In this document: in pieces, positions 13,559-25,475 of the stretch | How positions within the stretch are numbered: the first letter of the stretch is position 1 | How the letters are laid out: each line of letters opens with the position of its first letter | NCBI RefSeq assembly: GCF_018873765.1 | Contig: NC_057924.1 | Location: 2,728,001 to 2,792,000 of the forward strand | From: Telopea speciosissima | Lineage: Eukaryota; Streptophyta; Magnoliopsida; Proteales; Proteaceae | DNA length: 64,000 bases | Direction: 5' to 3' | Notes under the pieces: generated by a model | Told to the model about the DNA's origin: nothing | Database searches by the model: none | The model's input: the letters and a program-made list of their open reading frames with translations, nothing else | Program-made: the position numbers and the translations under genes

Positions 13559-16500
13559 CTATCTTTTTTTCTCATATTTCTTTGCGAACTCCTTGAGTGG
13601 TAAACTCTGTCTAAATGCCAAATATTTGTCTAAGCTAGTTCCAGCCCATTGATGACAAAAGCATTCATCCGTGGGAACGAATGAACTCAAAGGAAAAGGC
13701 CCTTCTGGAGCTTTTCTTAGAGCAACCAAGAACCGGTGGCGAGGTCGAATTCTCTGATCTAAAGATAAGCTTAAGTACGTGGGATATTTGGTCAAGGACT
13801 TCACCTCATTTTGAAGCTCATTGACCAAGTAAGAATATTTAGGCTTAAGATTCTGCTCCAATGAAAGAGATAGTACCTGTAAATACGTCAGAAGTTTGTC
13901 TTTAGCCTACGTCTCAGATTTATGAAGAAAAGCACATACGAAGGAGAGAATAGAAAAAATGGACTTACAGAAAGTTTATTCTTTTTTCAATTAGTTATAT
14001 TAAAAAAATAAGATAATCCCAATTTTGAAATTTCGTTCTAAGATCCATCAAGAAAAAAATTTGCAATCCTTAGAAATAGATATAACAATAAAGAATGTCG
14101 ATTATTTTTTCACTTCATTAAAAATATAATCCTCACCAAAAAAGAATTCATGAAATTATAAATATAGATTAAGCGATAATCTCAAGCTATTTCACATGAT
14201 CTGAATGAGGAAAAGATTGTTGCAAAAAATAAAAAATAAAAAATTATTGTAAGAGTTTAATTTACACCTTGAAAGTGTGGGCTTCTGAAAAAGAGCAGAC
14301 ATATCTGAGGAGATTGTGTTGTTCTCTCCAACAAGAGAACTAGTTCAAAAAGTGTTCTCTTAATTTTGGTAGTACATTGAGAAACACAAATGATATCATG
14401 GACTCTTTCTTGAAAAGGACTTAAAACAAGGACGGTATAATCTTGTTAGTTACCAAAAAAGACACAAAAAAATACTATGTTCCACAAAACAAAACAAGCA
14501 TTACTACCCTATAATGGGAATAATAGAAATCCAATAAATATAAGAGAAGGGCAAACTATAACCTGAGTTAGGCTTGTTAATACTTTCAAAATATCAGAGT
14601 TACGCATCCCTATACTCCTAAGGAAGTTGATCCTGGGCAGTATTCCATCTTCAATGCTGTAATGAAGAAGCTGTGGATGTTTAGTGACCATTTTAACTAT
14701 GCAATCCCTAGGTGCCCCTAGCTCTTTCGAAAGAAAACCCAGGCGAGCATTCCATGAATTGTCAATCCGCTGTACCAGAATTTGAGGGCTCAATTGCACA
14801 ACTTTGGTCAAATCAGCTCTCTTAATACCGACCTCTTCAACCAAATATCTGACTGTTGGTTTTAGAGAGTGTTCAATGCTATAAGAAAACAGGGAGGGAG
14901 CAGCAGCAATTATCTGCCCTATTCTGGAGTCTGGGACACCCAAACCCAACAAAAATGAAACATGGGACTTCAGATTTTCCACTGTGTACTCTAGAATTTG
15001 TGGTTGCCTTAGAAGCATCTTTCTGATGTCTCTATGTTTGACACCAACACTCAACAAGAATTCCAACCTTTCCTGTGCGGAAGCCACATTAATCTGAAGG
15101 GAGGGCATGTGTCTCTCATAGATTTGGATGAAGTGTGAATCCTTTAGTCCATATGTGCTCAGGTAATCAAGAAGCGGATACCATTTCTTATCCACATCTA
15201 ATTCTTCTGACATTTGGCGGTACTTGCTCTCTGTAGATTTTCCGAGCTTCAGCTGCAATCAACATAAACAAATGAAGATATTTCATGCCATTCGTTCATG
15301 TTCAGGAAGAGATTTAGTGGCTTGTGTAATGTTACCAGATGATACCTTTCCTCGGCCATCTATATCAATGGAATCTATTTCCTTCATTCCAGTTGAAGCA
15401 TCATGGTAATTTCTATTCACTTGAGTGTTGTTCTGATTTCCAGTATCCAATCTGCTGCCCGTAATTTTCAAACGTTGCCTGGATTTCAATGATTTCTCCC
15501 ACTCCCTCTTTGGTTGTCTGCGGTGGCCTACAAGAAAACAAGTAAAGAATTAGTTGTCATCAAATCCCTGAACAAACACCTCTGAAAGGGTCTCTACTCT
15601 CTAGAATACCTTGTTTTGTGTTCGTTTCATCATCTGATTGAAAGCTTTGTAATACACTGAACTCTTCAATTTCTGCAAATTCATCCTGAGGGGAGAGAGA
15701 AAGACAATCTTAATCTTGATAAAAACAAATTCATATTTCATTTCTTCCCCCCCCCCCCCCACTCCCCCTGCGCCCCCCAATTTAAGAAGAGTCTTAAACC
15801 TACCTCTGACTAGTTGATCTAGAAACTCCTGAGGAGTAATGCCAAAACTCAAAGGTGAATATAGGCTTGAAGCAATCAACAGCTAAGTCCAAGGAAAGAG
15901 TAATCTTAATAACTTTACAGTTAATAAATTATATAAAGTACCATGTAAGTCAACCAGCTAAAAACTAAAGGCAAGGTAAAGGGAAAAGGAACTGAGCAAG
16001 GAAACTACTCAGAAACACGTAAACAGATTCTCATCTCTATATGTATACATAACCCACAGTGAAGGGGACCAGATGTTCCCTACATATGTAAGATCTAAAC
16101 CCCAGCCATTTTTGTCCTCAGAAGTAGCCATGAACTTTCACTCTGTCCTTTCAAGAAACACCCAGTTAGAAGATATTGAGATAGGATCCTGATTGAGACA
16201 GATTTGTTTAATGGTTTTTTTTTTCTTGGAATAATATTTGAATCTTAAGCAAAAAGGTCTAAATTATGTTTAAATACAATTCAACTTGAGAAGAATCCCA
16301 TTATTTTCATTTAAATCTTAAGTCCTCATGCACTCTACTATAGTGATATTCATTTCCATCAGTTTGATCTCCAACTATCCAGTTTTCTTTTACAAGTAAT
16401 AAGTTTTATCTTTAAATAGTGAAATGGAGAAAAAAATGTGAGATTTGTGTAGTCACACATATGCTAAATAATGTGAAATTAAAACATAGTGGATAGAGGT

Positions 16501-19500
16501 CATGCAAGAGAACGATTTAAAAAAAATAAATGTAAGTGAATAGAGTGGCTAAACAAACAATGTGCATAATAAAATTATTGTAAAGACACATGGATGTACA
16601 TTGCTGAAATTTATATTGCTGTTTGGGGAGTAGAAGATTGAATTGTAATGACAATTTGATTATTGAGAAGTTCTTTTAGGTTGATAATTGTCACGCCCCT
16701 ATTCCAGACAAGGAATATAATATCATATAAAGGGTGACTAGGACGACGCGTGTCATCCTACTAAACCGCCGGATCACCGACACAAGATCCCAACGCATAC
16801 ATCATATCCAATATTAACACAATATAACATTAGAATGCGAAAAGAGGAATATTACATTCCAAGGATCGTAGTATTCATGGAGCGTATAAATCGAATAGTT
16901 ACAAGATGTTCAAAACTAGATGATAAATACAGAATTAGTTACATTTCCAATGACCATCTAATAACTATCAAAAATGGTATTACGATAAGTATTTCACCAT
17001 AGGCCTTAGCCTCAAAAGTAATCAAAAGGGATCGAGTCCCGAATATCCTCACGGCCCGTAGGCACAATCATCGCAAGGACACCTCGCCATGTTCCTCAAA
17101 CACGGCCTCCGGTTCCTCCTCACCGATCTCATCGTATCCCGAGGGTGAACTCCAAGTCCCGCGAGATATCCGTCACTGCACCATAATCTAAAAAGTGTGC
17201 AGACGAGGGGTTAGCTCCACTCGAGCCGGTGAGGGGATGGGAATGCACAAACACGCAATTCACATAGTCCAATGATGCGTGCACATGTTAAGTCCATTTT
17301 TCCACCTAACAAACAAACTAAGTCAATGGCATATGCCATCTGACAACTCGGGAGACACTGTGGGTCACTTAACTTATCGCCACAATGAAACCTCAATTGT
17401 CACGTGGGACCTACGCCGATCGAAGCCTCCAAGACCACTCGTGGCAGGCACCCTCGATAACCAATACTACCATGATCGCCTCTCCCACCTCCACGAATCC
17501 GGTGTCGATTACCCAACACCTAAACCCCTGTTGGTAAGGGTCGTAGCATAAGGGTGTGAAATCCTAGCCACAATATACTACATGCAGTCCTATCGTCCCG
17601 AGAGGTAATCCGGCGCATCAACTTTTCATCCGGTTTAGTGCCCGGTTACACGCAAGACGGCACGCGCATACTGATTCAACATGACATTCAACATAATTTC
17701 TTCATAAATGTTTATAGAGTTCGGGGCCCAGACTGCACCCACCCGCACCGAGACCCATCAAGATACAACATTACCAATCAACATTATAACAAATAGATAT
17801 AAAATTATGCAATATCGCAAACATGCTTATTAATTATAATGAGTACATAATATATAGGAATAATAATAACAAGCCCAAACAACCAAACCCACTCACAACG
17901 TATACGCCAAGCATCACGATTATCGGTTGTCGCCTCGATCAAGCAATAAGCCACAAAAGTGAATATATTAACCTATACAAAGAGTGGAATAAGGTTACAC
18001 GAGCGAAAGGAACGGATCCCCAAAAGGTCTCCCATAAACACTTAAGTATAAGGTTTCGAGACGAAGTGGTTGCAGGAGTGGTTTCGTGCCCAAATTCCGC
18101 AACCACATGTAAATCCTAGGAAACCAGGGGTTCGGGACAGTTTAGTCAAGGTCGGATGCGGATGTGGTTTTAAAATCAATCCGAGTGTAAATCCGAGCTT
18201 CACAGGGCTCAGGACAATTTTTGTAGGTCGGATGCGGATGTGGTTTCGTAAAACAATCCGAGTGTAAATCCGACCTTCACAGAATCCTTCTCGGGAAGGT
18301 AATTTTAGTGGTTTCTTGTAGTGCCGAAACCACATGTAAACCCTCACACCCTCGTGTCCAAAATCCGAAGGATTCCCTCTGAGACCCCATTTCAAGTGGT
18401 TTTAAAGCACAAGGACTTTAGAAAACTCCATCCTAAGCTCATTAGGGTCCAACCTTAAATCTCCCAAATGGCAATGAGAACCCTCACATTAGAGCTCATA
18501 ATGGAGTGAACTAACTCCACCATAGCTTGGCTTTAAAGCTCCATCTACTCCCTAGGTTCAAGAGAGATCCAGGTCAATCTCTCCCATTACCCAACCCCTT
18601 TTAAAATCCAAAATAGAAGAAGGAAGAAGATTCAATAGCTTACCTTCCCCAAGATGAGAGCTCCACGATTTATGGCCCAAGAGATGGGGTCTCCACCTTC
18701 CTCCAAGCCTCTCTCTCCTTCCTCTTTCTCTTCCTCTCCTCTTTCTCTCCTCTTTCTCTCCTCCACGATTTAGGGTAGAAGAGGGTGATGAAGGAGAAGT
18801 GATGTTCTCTCTCTCCCTCATGGACTCATTTATAATAAATGGGTATATGGGTACCTCTAGTCAAATGGGTCATGAGGCCTAATGGGTCAACCCATTAGTC
18901 CTATGTGGGTAAGTGGATGGAATAACCCATCATTGGGTCAATAGGTTAAATGGGCCTGCCCACAACCTCAATTAGGGAAAAGCCCATTCTTAGATGGGTT
19001 CATAAGAGATGGGTATAAGTCCCCAATGTACTTCCTAAAGGCACGGGACCCGAACTTAAATTATTCCCTTCTCTCATGAAATAGCTCGAGCGGTTCAAGC
19101 CCGGACCCGCCCGAGGTTACCAAGGGAAGAATAATTAATAAGTCTTGAGGCTAGAACTTACCTTTCCCCTGTCATGGTTTATTACCCATGACCCGAAACC
19201 TTCGCACGCAATGCTAAGCTCATCACCGAACGAAATATCCAACGAGGTACGGTCCAGGATGCTCTCTCCTGAACTCCTCGCTTCCCTGGGCCGGTACTGG
19301 AGGGTAATCGACGAAGTCGCCGATCAACGAACTTTCCCCATGGCGGTTGAGGAATCTTTCCTCCACAGCAAACACGTCTTGTGGTCAACGATTTTGTAGC
19401 TAGGTTTGACCATCATGGAGAACAGTCACCAGATACATGGCAGTATCTACACGTCACGAGAAGAAATGATATTTAATTATATCCGATGCGGTATAAACAA

Positions 19501-20922
19501 TAATGATAGCATTTTTCTTATATTACAAACTTTCTCTCTGCATATTAAACTGAGCTTACAGTGAGTCTCCCCATGGGGGGGGGGGGGGCGAAAACTGAGT
19601 TTAAAGTAATGATATGTTGCTAATGATTTGATCAGGGACTGGGTAAGTCCATACAGACAATGGAATCGGGGTTCACTTCGATGTGTTTCATAAAATTCTT
19701 GTTGATATGGGAAGACAATTTACTAAAATACAAAGAGGCAATTGGAAGTCTTAGTTCTCACATCATCCGGTTAAGGCTCTTAAAACGTACAATCCCTTAA
19801 TAGAGATATTGACTTTGAAAATGAACCATCCCCCAACCCTCTCTCCCCCACCCCCCCCCCCCCCAAAAAAAAAAAATAAATAAATAAAAAATTCTGTGAG
19901 CAGGTCTAACCAAAAAAAAAAAGTCTAAAGATTAAAAGATCCCCCAGTCTGGACAAAATGTGTTCCAGTTCACCAGAACCAGCAATATTTTATACCAAAA
20001 TTTTGGTTACTTGCCTGAAAAGACTACAAAAAGAAAGCCACATCCAAAATTTTGGATTGTCTGTTTGGTTGCCTTCCCACAGGGAAAGGAACAGCCATCC
20101 TACGAATGAGTTTGGGAAGGCCATTTCCAAAACAGAGTCCCGCTAAAAAATGTGGGAAACACTGTGATGGAAATCCCTTCCTCCACATCTTCACAGAAAA
20201 GGAACTAAACACAGCCGACAGAAGAAAGAAGAAGTTTCCAGAGTAGGCATACTTGTTTTGTACCAAAATGATAAAACAGTCAACCTTTACTTGATTCCGA
20301 AAAAACAGCATAACCATCCCCAAATTAAATTCGAGTCCAGGAAGGAGTGGCTCAAGAATGTCAATGTCGTGTGTGAGGGTAAATAGTTCAAATTATTTCC
20401 TTTGAGAAGAGCCATCAGTTGCCATTTCCATGCAAAAATCAAGACAAACTAACTTAAAAGCACAAGCTAAGCAGCTAATGGAAACAGTGGGTAGTATAAA
20501 CCAGAAATAAGAAACACAAAGCCAATACACTAAGCCAGAAGTAGCAAAACGAAGCATCGAAATGGGGAAAAGGAAATAAGTGTAGAAATCAAAGAGGAGC
20601 TCACATCCCAGGGTGTAGAATCCTCTGAATATTCATCGTCACTAGCAACACCAACACCAACCTCACCGCCATCATCATCATCATCATCATAGGGAGAGAG
20701 CCTCTGTCCATACCGAGATTTTCTATTTGATTTGAGAATTTTGGGGTTTGAATGCGTAGAGAGAACAACAAAGCTATTGTTAATATTTCTTCTACTTCCT
20801 CTCTTTCCAGCGACACCATTCTTCACCAGAACCTCGCCAAGAAAGTGAGTTCGAGAGAGGAACGGAGCCGAAGAAGATAAAGTATTGGAGCTGAAATTGA
20901 AGTCTAGACAAGTAACGGCCAT
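13559..20922 (-). CDS. MTERF9: Transcription termination factor MTERF9, chloroplastic
   Basis: A chloroplast mTERF-repeat protein of 527 residues (Arabidopsis MTERF9, from memory, about 496). Minus-strand coding exons are 20605-20922, 15610-15685, 15346-15527, 14563-15252 and 13559-13876; all splice sites are GT-AG and frame is kept over 1584 bases. Residues 1-60 are Ser/Arg-rich with few acidic residues, as in a transit peptide, followed by an acidic Asp run near residues 79-84 that is also a family trait. About 250 to 450 are tandem mTERF helical repeats (for example KMLLRQPQIL, KVVQLSPQIL, KMVTKHPQLL), and the C-terminus carries the conserved FCHQWAGTSLDKYLAFRQ motif. Family knowledge: in Arabidopsis it acts in the plastid, supporting ribosome assembly and gene expression and affecting stress response. 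Intron 1 (15686-20604) is unusually long because it contains a solo LTR. The start codon faces the complex I gene across 359 bp. Confidence 0.93.
16689..19499 (-). mobile_element. Solo LTR of a Gypsy (Tekay/Del-like) retrotransposon
   Basis: A 2811-bp block begins TGTCACGCCCC and ends TATAAACA, and is flanked by perfect 5-bp direct repeats ATAAT (16684-16688 and 19500-19504). TG...CA ends plus a 5-bp duplication with no internal coding domain define a solo LTR. On the minus strand the block ends GGGGCGTGACA, resembling the 3' LTR edge of Tekay/Del chromoviruses, and a TATA-like TTATAAAT near 18826-18840 reads in the same direction, so minus orientation is inferred. It sits in MTERF9 intron 1. 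Confidence 0.8.
18149..18297. repeat. Two-copy 76-bp tandem repeat inside the solo LTR
   Basis: The motif 'aggtcggatgcggatgtgg' recurs at 18149 and 18225, each followed by 'atccgagtgtaaatccga'. The spacing of 76 bp and shared tails indicate a local tandem duplication within the LTR. Confidence 0.7.
19505..20604. other. Distal part of MTERF9 intron 1
   Basis: This is the promoter-proximal part of the intron. It holds a G12 run near 19576, a C run with A run near 19850-19880, and short open frames without recognisable domains. No exon was found in it. Confidence 0.5.
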
Positions 20923-21281
20923 TGAAGAGAATATCCCAAAACCCTAAACGGAATATCTCATTTATCTTCTTTTATCAACTTAGCTCCATTATTCCCTTTG
21001 CTTTAAGCTTCTCGTTTAGATTTCTAGTATTTGCTCTGCAACTACGCGGGTGATTTATCCATTTCGTGTATTTACATAAATACCCCTAAAATGGAAATAA
21101 TTGGTCGGTTCAGGTTTGTATTGGGCTAAACTGAAATTAAACCGGCGAATTTTGGTTTCAGTTTCGCTCTGGTTCGATTTGGTCTTTATCAGATTGGTAT
21201 TTTGATGGGGTTTTCTCCACAAGGGAGAGAGAACTCCATCAAAATCGAAATCCGTCAAGAGAGAGAACACGGCGAGCAAAG
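20923..21281. promoter_or_regulatory. Shared divergent promoter, MTERF9 / complex I subunit
   Basis: The two start codons lie 359 bp apart on opposite strands with no gene between them, so both promoters and 5' UTRs must fit here or overlap. No strong TATA box was seen on either strand. The middle (about 21110-21185) contains 'aaaccggcgaattttggtttcagtttcg', similar to repeat sequence near 490-760, so part of the interval may be transposon-derived. Confidence 0.6.
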
Positions 21282-21681
21282 ATGAACACAGATATCACTG
21301 CGTCGGTGAAGCCCGAGTATCCAGTAGTGGATCGAAACCCTCCGTTCACGAAGACTGTTGCCAATTTCAGTGCACTTGATTACCTTCGATTCGTCACCAT
21401 CACTGGAGTCTCCGTCACTGTCGGATACCTTTCTGGTTAGAATTTTATGTAATTGTCTATCTGTATGGATTCTGGGATTTCAGATTTCTTCTATTTTATT
21501 TAATGGGGATCGATTTGCAGGAATCAAGCCCAACATTAGAGGTCCTTCAATGGTAACTGGAGGTCTGATCGGTCTCATGGGTGGGTTTATGTATGCTTAC
21601 CAGAACTCTGCTGGGAGGCTTATGGGTTTCTTCCCTAATGACGAAGAGGTAGCCCGGTACAAGAAATTGAACAATTTTTAG
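21282..21681 (+). CDS. Mitochondrial NADH:ubiquinone oxidoreductase 20.9/21-kDa (NUXM-type) subunit
   Basis: A small complex I accessory subunit of 104 residues, resembling Arabidopsis At4g16450 from memory. Exons are 21282-21435 and 21521-21681, joined at the Gly codon in YLSG|IKP by a GT-AG intron of 85 bp. The start MNTDITASVKPEYP and the segment NPPFTKTVANFS are strongly conserved family features. Two hydrophobic segments, about residues 41-56 and 61-82 (GGLIGLMGGFMYAYQ), fit membrane helices in the complex I membrane arm of the inner mitochondrial membrane. Its length agrees with the family and no lesion is seen. It is transcribed away from MTERF9 and followed 650 bp downstream by an RTE LINE. 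Confidence 0.92.
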
Positions 21682-22329
21682 TCGTTAATTAAATTTTAGA
21701 CGAACAAAAGTAGGTGCATTTCTGGGTTTCATCCCCTGTCTGAGACATTTGGTTTTGTCAATAATCAAATTCTTCTTCTCTGTTGGCTTTGTTGTTGAGG
21801 TTTGATTTCCTGTTATTTGTGATTAACCAATGTCTGAAGCTTCCGTTCTGTTGGACTCCTTTAATGACTTCATCTGTACTTTCATTAAGTGTGAAATCTT
21901 CCACAAGCACACAGTCAACATGTATTGAAAGATAGTACTGAATTATTTATTTGATTGAGCCATCAATTTATTTGTCTTTATCCCCCCCCCCCTTTTGTTC
22001 TAAGGTGGTTTTGCTTTTCATCCACATTGATCATAAGGAACTGAATGATTGATGTGAAATATAGGGAAACAAGAGACAAAATGTAATTAGAAGGATAAGT
22101 TCTCTTTATTTAAACTCAGAGCCTTACTGTCTGGATTTGACATGTATTGCATTGCTTCAAGCTCTCCAAATTTCTGTTGAAATGTTTTGTTAATGAATCA
22201 AATCACCACACATTATGTAGTTAGGCCACTTGGTGTCTCATTTATTATATTCAGCCAATCACCTTTTGCATGGATCATATTTCATGAGTACTTTACTATT
22301 TTAGTATCATGTCCTAGCGACCCTTTTTT

Positions 22330-25300
22330 AAGAGCAGCCCCTGTAATTGATGCGCCGTCAAGTAGGTAAGGGCTCTTGTATAGTGGACAACTGCAAGTTA
22401 AGAATTTAGTCCAAAAGCGTAGGATCATATTAGCATCTTGGAACATTGGATCCTTAACGGGTGAGAATCTAGAGTTAATAGATGTTATGAGGAGAAGATG
22501 GATTAATATCGTCAATATTCAAGAGATAAGATGTAAGGGTAAGAAAGCTAAGGTGTTGGATGACTTTAAACTTTGGTATACGGGAGATCAAAGTAATAGA
22601 AGTGGAGTGGGCATAGTAGTGAACAAAGATTTAAAGAATAATGTGGTGGATGTTAAAAGAGTTGGAAATAGGATTATATCTATCAAGCTTGTGTTGGAGA
22701 AAGAGGTTGTTGATATAATTAGCTCTTATGCACCCCAAGTAGGATTGGATAAAAGTAGTAAGTTACAATTTTGGGAACACAACGATGAATGAAAGTAGTA
22801 GAAGTAGAGCGGGCATAGTATGGGAGATCAAAGTAATAGAAGTGGAGTGGGTATAGTCGTGGACAAGGATCTAAAGAGTAATGTGGTGGATGTTAAAAGA
22901 GTTGGAGATAGGATTATATCCATCAAGCTTGTGTTGGAGAAAGAGGTTGTCGATATAATTAGCGCTTACGCACCCCAAGTAGGATTGGATGAAAGTAGTA
23001 AGTTACAATTTTGAGAATACATGGATGAATTAGTACAAGGTTTTAGAAGGGAGAAAAGATTATTATAGGGGGTGATTTGAATGGACATGTTGGGACAGAT
23101 CGTAGAGGCTATGGGGTTGTGTGTACATGGAGGCTATGGATTTAGAGAAAAGAATGAGGAGGGGGTCTCAGTTTTAGACTTTGCAGTATCTTATGATTTA
23201 TCCATTGTGGACATTTTTTTTTTCGAAAAGAGAGGAGCATTTAGTTACTTACAAAAGTGGGCATCATATCAATCAAATAGATTTCTTCCTAACTAGAAGT
23301 TTTGATAGATTGTTTTATAAGGGCTGTAAGGTTATACTTGGAGAGAGCCTAACCACTCAACATCAAATTGTGGTCCTGGACATGTGCCTCATTACGCAGA
23401 AGCATAAGATAGGAGAGCCTATTTTCCCTAAGATAAGATGGTGGAGATTATAAGGAGAGTCCTTGATTTCATTTACTGATAAAGTGGTCAAACAAGGAAT
23501 GTTGGACTTTGAGGGAGACACTAATACGATGTGGGACGACATGATGGCTTGTATTAAGAAGTTTGCTAAAGAGGTTCTTGGGGAATTGAAAGGTATACGT
23601 CATGCCTCTAGGGAGACTTGGTGGTGCGAAGATGAGGTTCAAGCAGCCATTAAGACTAAGAAAGCTAGTTTTAAGACATGGCAAAGGACTAAAGAGGGGA
23701 GGATCTAAAAAGATATAAATTTGTCAAAAACGAAGCTAAGAAGATTGTGGGGAAAACAAGGGTGAAGAAATATAAAGATTTTTGTAATAATCTAAACACA
23801 AAGGATGGGGAAAAAGCTATATGTAGGATAGCTAAAATGAGAGAAAGGAAGAGTGGAGATTTCAACCATGTTAGATGTATTAAAAGTGAAGATGGTGGAG
23901 TACTAATAAGGGACGGGGACATTAAAGAGAGATGGAAAGAGTATTTTTGTGGCCTACTTAATGAAGACTTCTCAAGTAATGAGGCCCTGGAAGGCTGCAT
24001 TACTGATCCTGACACCACATGCCGTAGATATATACTCAAAATTAGGGTGTTTGAAGTAAAAGAAGTTTTAAGAAAGATGAAAGTAAGCAAGACATCAGGC
24101 CCAAACGGGGTTCCTATAGAAGTGTGGAACAGCGTAGGAATATGTGGTTTATCTTTGCTAACGAAGCTTTTTAACAAGATTACGACCACAAAGAAAATGC
24201 CAAATGAATGGAGGAGAAGCATTATAGTTCCGATTTACAAAAATAAAGGTGAAATTCAGATCTGCAATAACTATAGAGGCATAAATTAATGAGTCATACG
24301 ATGAAATTATGGGAGAGGGTTATTGAAAGCCGCCTAAGAAAGGAAACTACTATTTCAAAGAACCAATTGTTTTATGCCAGGAAGATCCATGATGGAAGCT
24401 TTTTTCTTACTTAGGAGACTTTGGAGAGTCCCTAGAGAGTTAATCTGGAATATACTAGAGAAGAGAAGGGTGTCATTTAAATATGTGAACATAATTAAAG
24501 ATATGTATGATGGTGTGGTGATTAGTGTCAGAATTGTGGGGGGGGGGGTTAAGGTAGTGAATTCTCAAATAAAATTGGGTTACATCAGGGATTAACCTTA
24601 AGCCCTTATTTCGTTGCACTTATCATGGATGACTTAACTAGAGGCATATGAGATGAGGTTCTTTGGTGTATGCTTTATGCGGATGATATTGTTTTGGTGG
24701 ATGAGACAAAAGCAAGGATTAGCGCCAAGTTGGAGCTATGGATCAACCTTAGAATCAAAAGGTCTAAAGATAAATAGAACCAAGATGGAATATATGGTGT
24801 GTAACTTTAGACGCATTAGGGCGGATAATGAGGGAGTGACTATTGGTGAGAGGGAGATTCTACAAAGTGATTATTTTAAATATCTTGGATCAATCGTAAA
24901 TAAAGAAGGTGAGAGAGGAGGATGTTGCCTAGAGGATTAAAATAGGGTGGATGAAGTGGAGAGGTGTGTCTGGATTATTGTGTGATCGGCTTATTCCCTT
25001 AAAACTGAAAGGAAAATTTTATATGACTGTTATTCGATCAGCTATGATGTATGGTGCAGAATGTTGGGCAGTTAAGAAGTGTCATGTAAATAAACTATGT
25101 GTAGCGGAGATGAGGAAGTTGAGATGAATGTGTGGGAAAACTAGAAAGGATAAATTATGGATGACCATATTAGAGCTGGGTTGGGAGTAGCTCCAATTCA
25201 TGATAAGCTTAGAGAGTCGTTTGAGGTGGCATGGTCATGTTCTACGGAGGCCTTGAGATGCCCCAGTATGGAGGAGTGATTTGATCAGATTGAGGGAACT

Positions 25301-25475
25301 AAAAGAGCCAAGGGCAGGCCTAGAATAACCATAGGAGAAGTGGTGAGGAAAGACGTGCTTAGCTTTGGCCTCGTATCATGTATGACTTCTAATAGAGCTG
25401 ATTGGAGAGCAAGGATCCATGTGGCCGACCCCATTTAGTTGGGATAAGGCTGTGTTGTTGTTGCTGCTGCTATTG
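22330..25475 (+). mobile_element. Degraded RTE-clade non-LTR retrotransposon
   Basis: Pieces of a single endonuclease/reverse-transcriptase protein occur in order on the plus strand but in shifting frames. They are: endonuclease start (SWNIGSLTGEN, NIQEIRCKG), GGDLNGHVG-like residues near 23070, a reverse transcriptase fragment with TSGPNGVPIEVW (about 24090) and NNYRGI, then YADDIVLVDE near 24680. The 3' end reads HVADP followed by GTT/GCT microsatellite units (25430-25475), the typical RTE terminus without poly-A. Many stops and frameshifts make it inactive. The 5' edge is approximate and no target duplication was found. Confidence 0.85.
22577..23012 (+). repeat. 240-bp tandem duplication in the RTE endonuclease region
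   Basis: The segment beginning GGGAGATCAAAG at 22582 is repeated at 22822, 240 bp away. Both copies encode the same stretch, TGDQSNRSGVGIVV through YAPQVGLD, with a handful of substitutions. Duplication of endonuclease-coding sequence would itself inactivate the protein. Confidence 0.85.

Noticed and set aside
23689-24222. 177-codon minus-strand open frame
   Set aside because: It is the antisense shadow of the RTE reverse transcriptase and is Ser/Leu-rich without domains.
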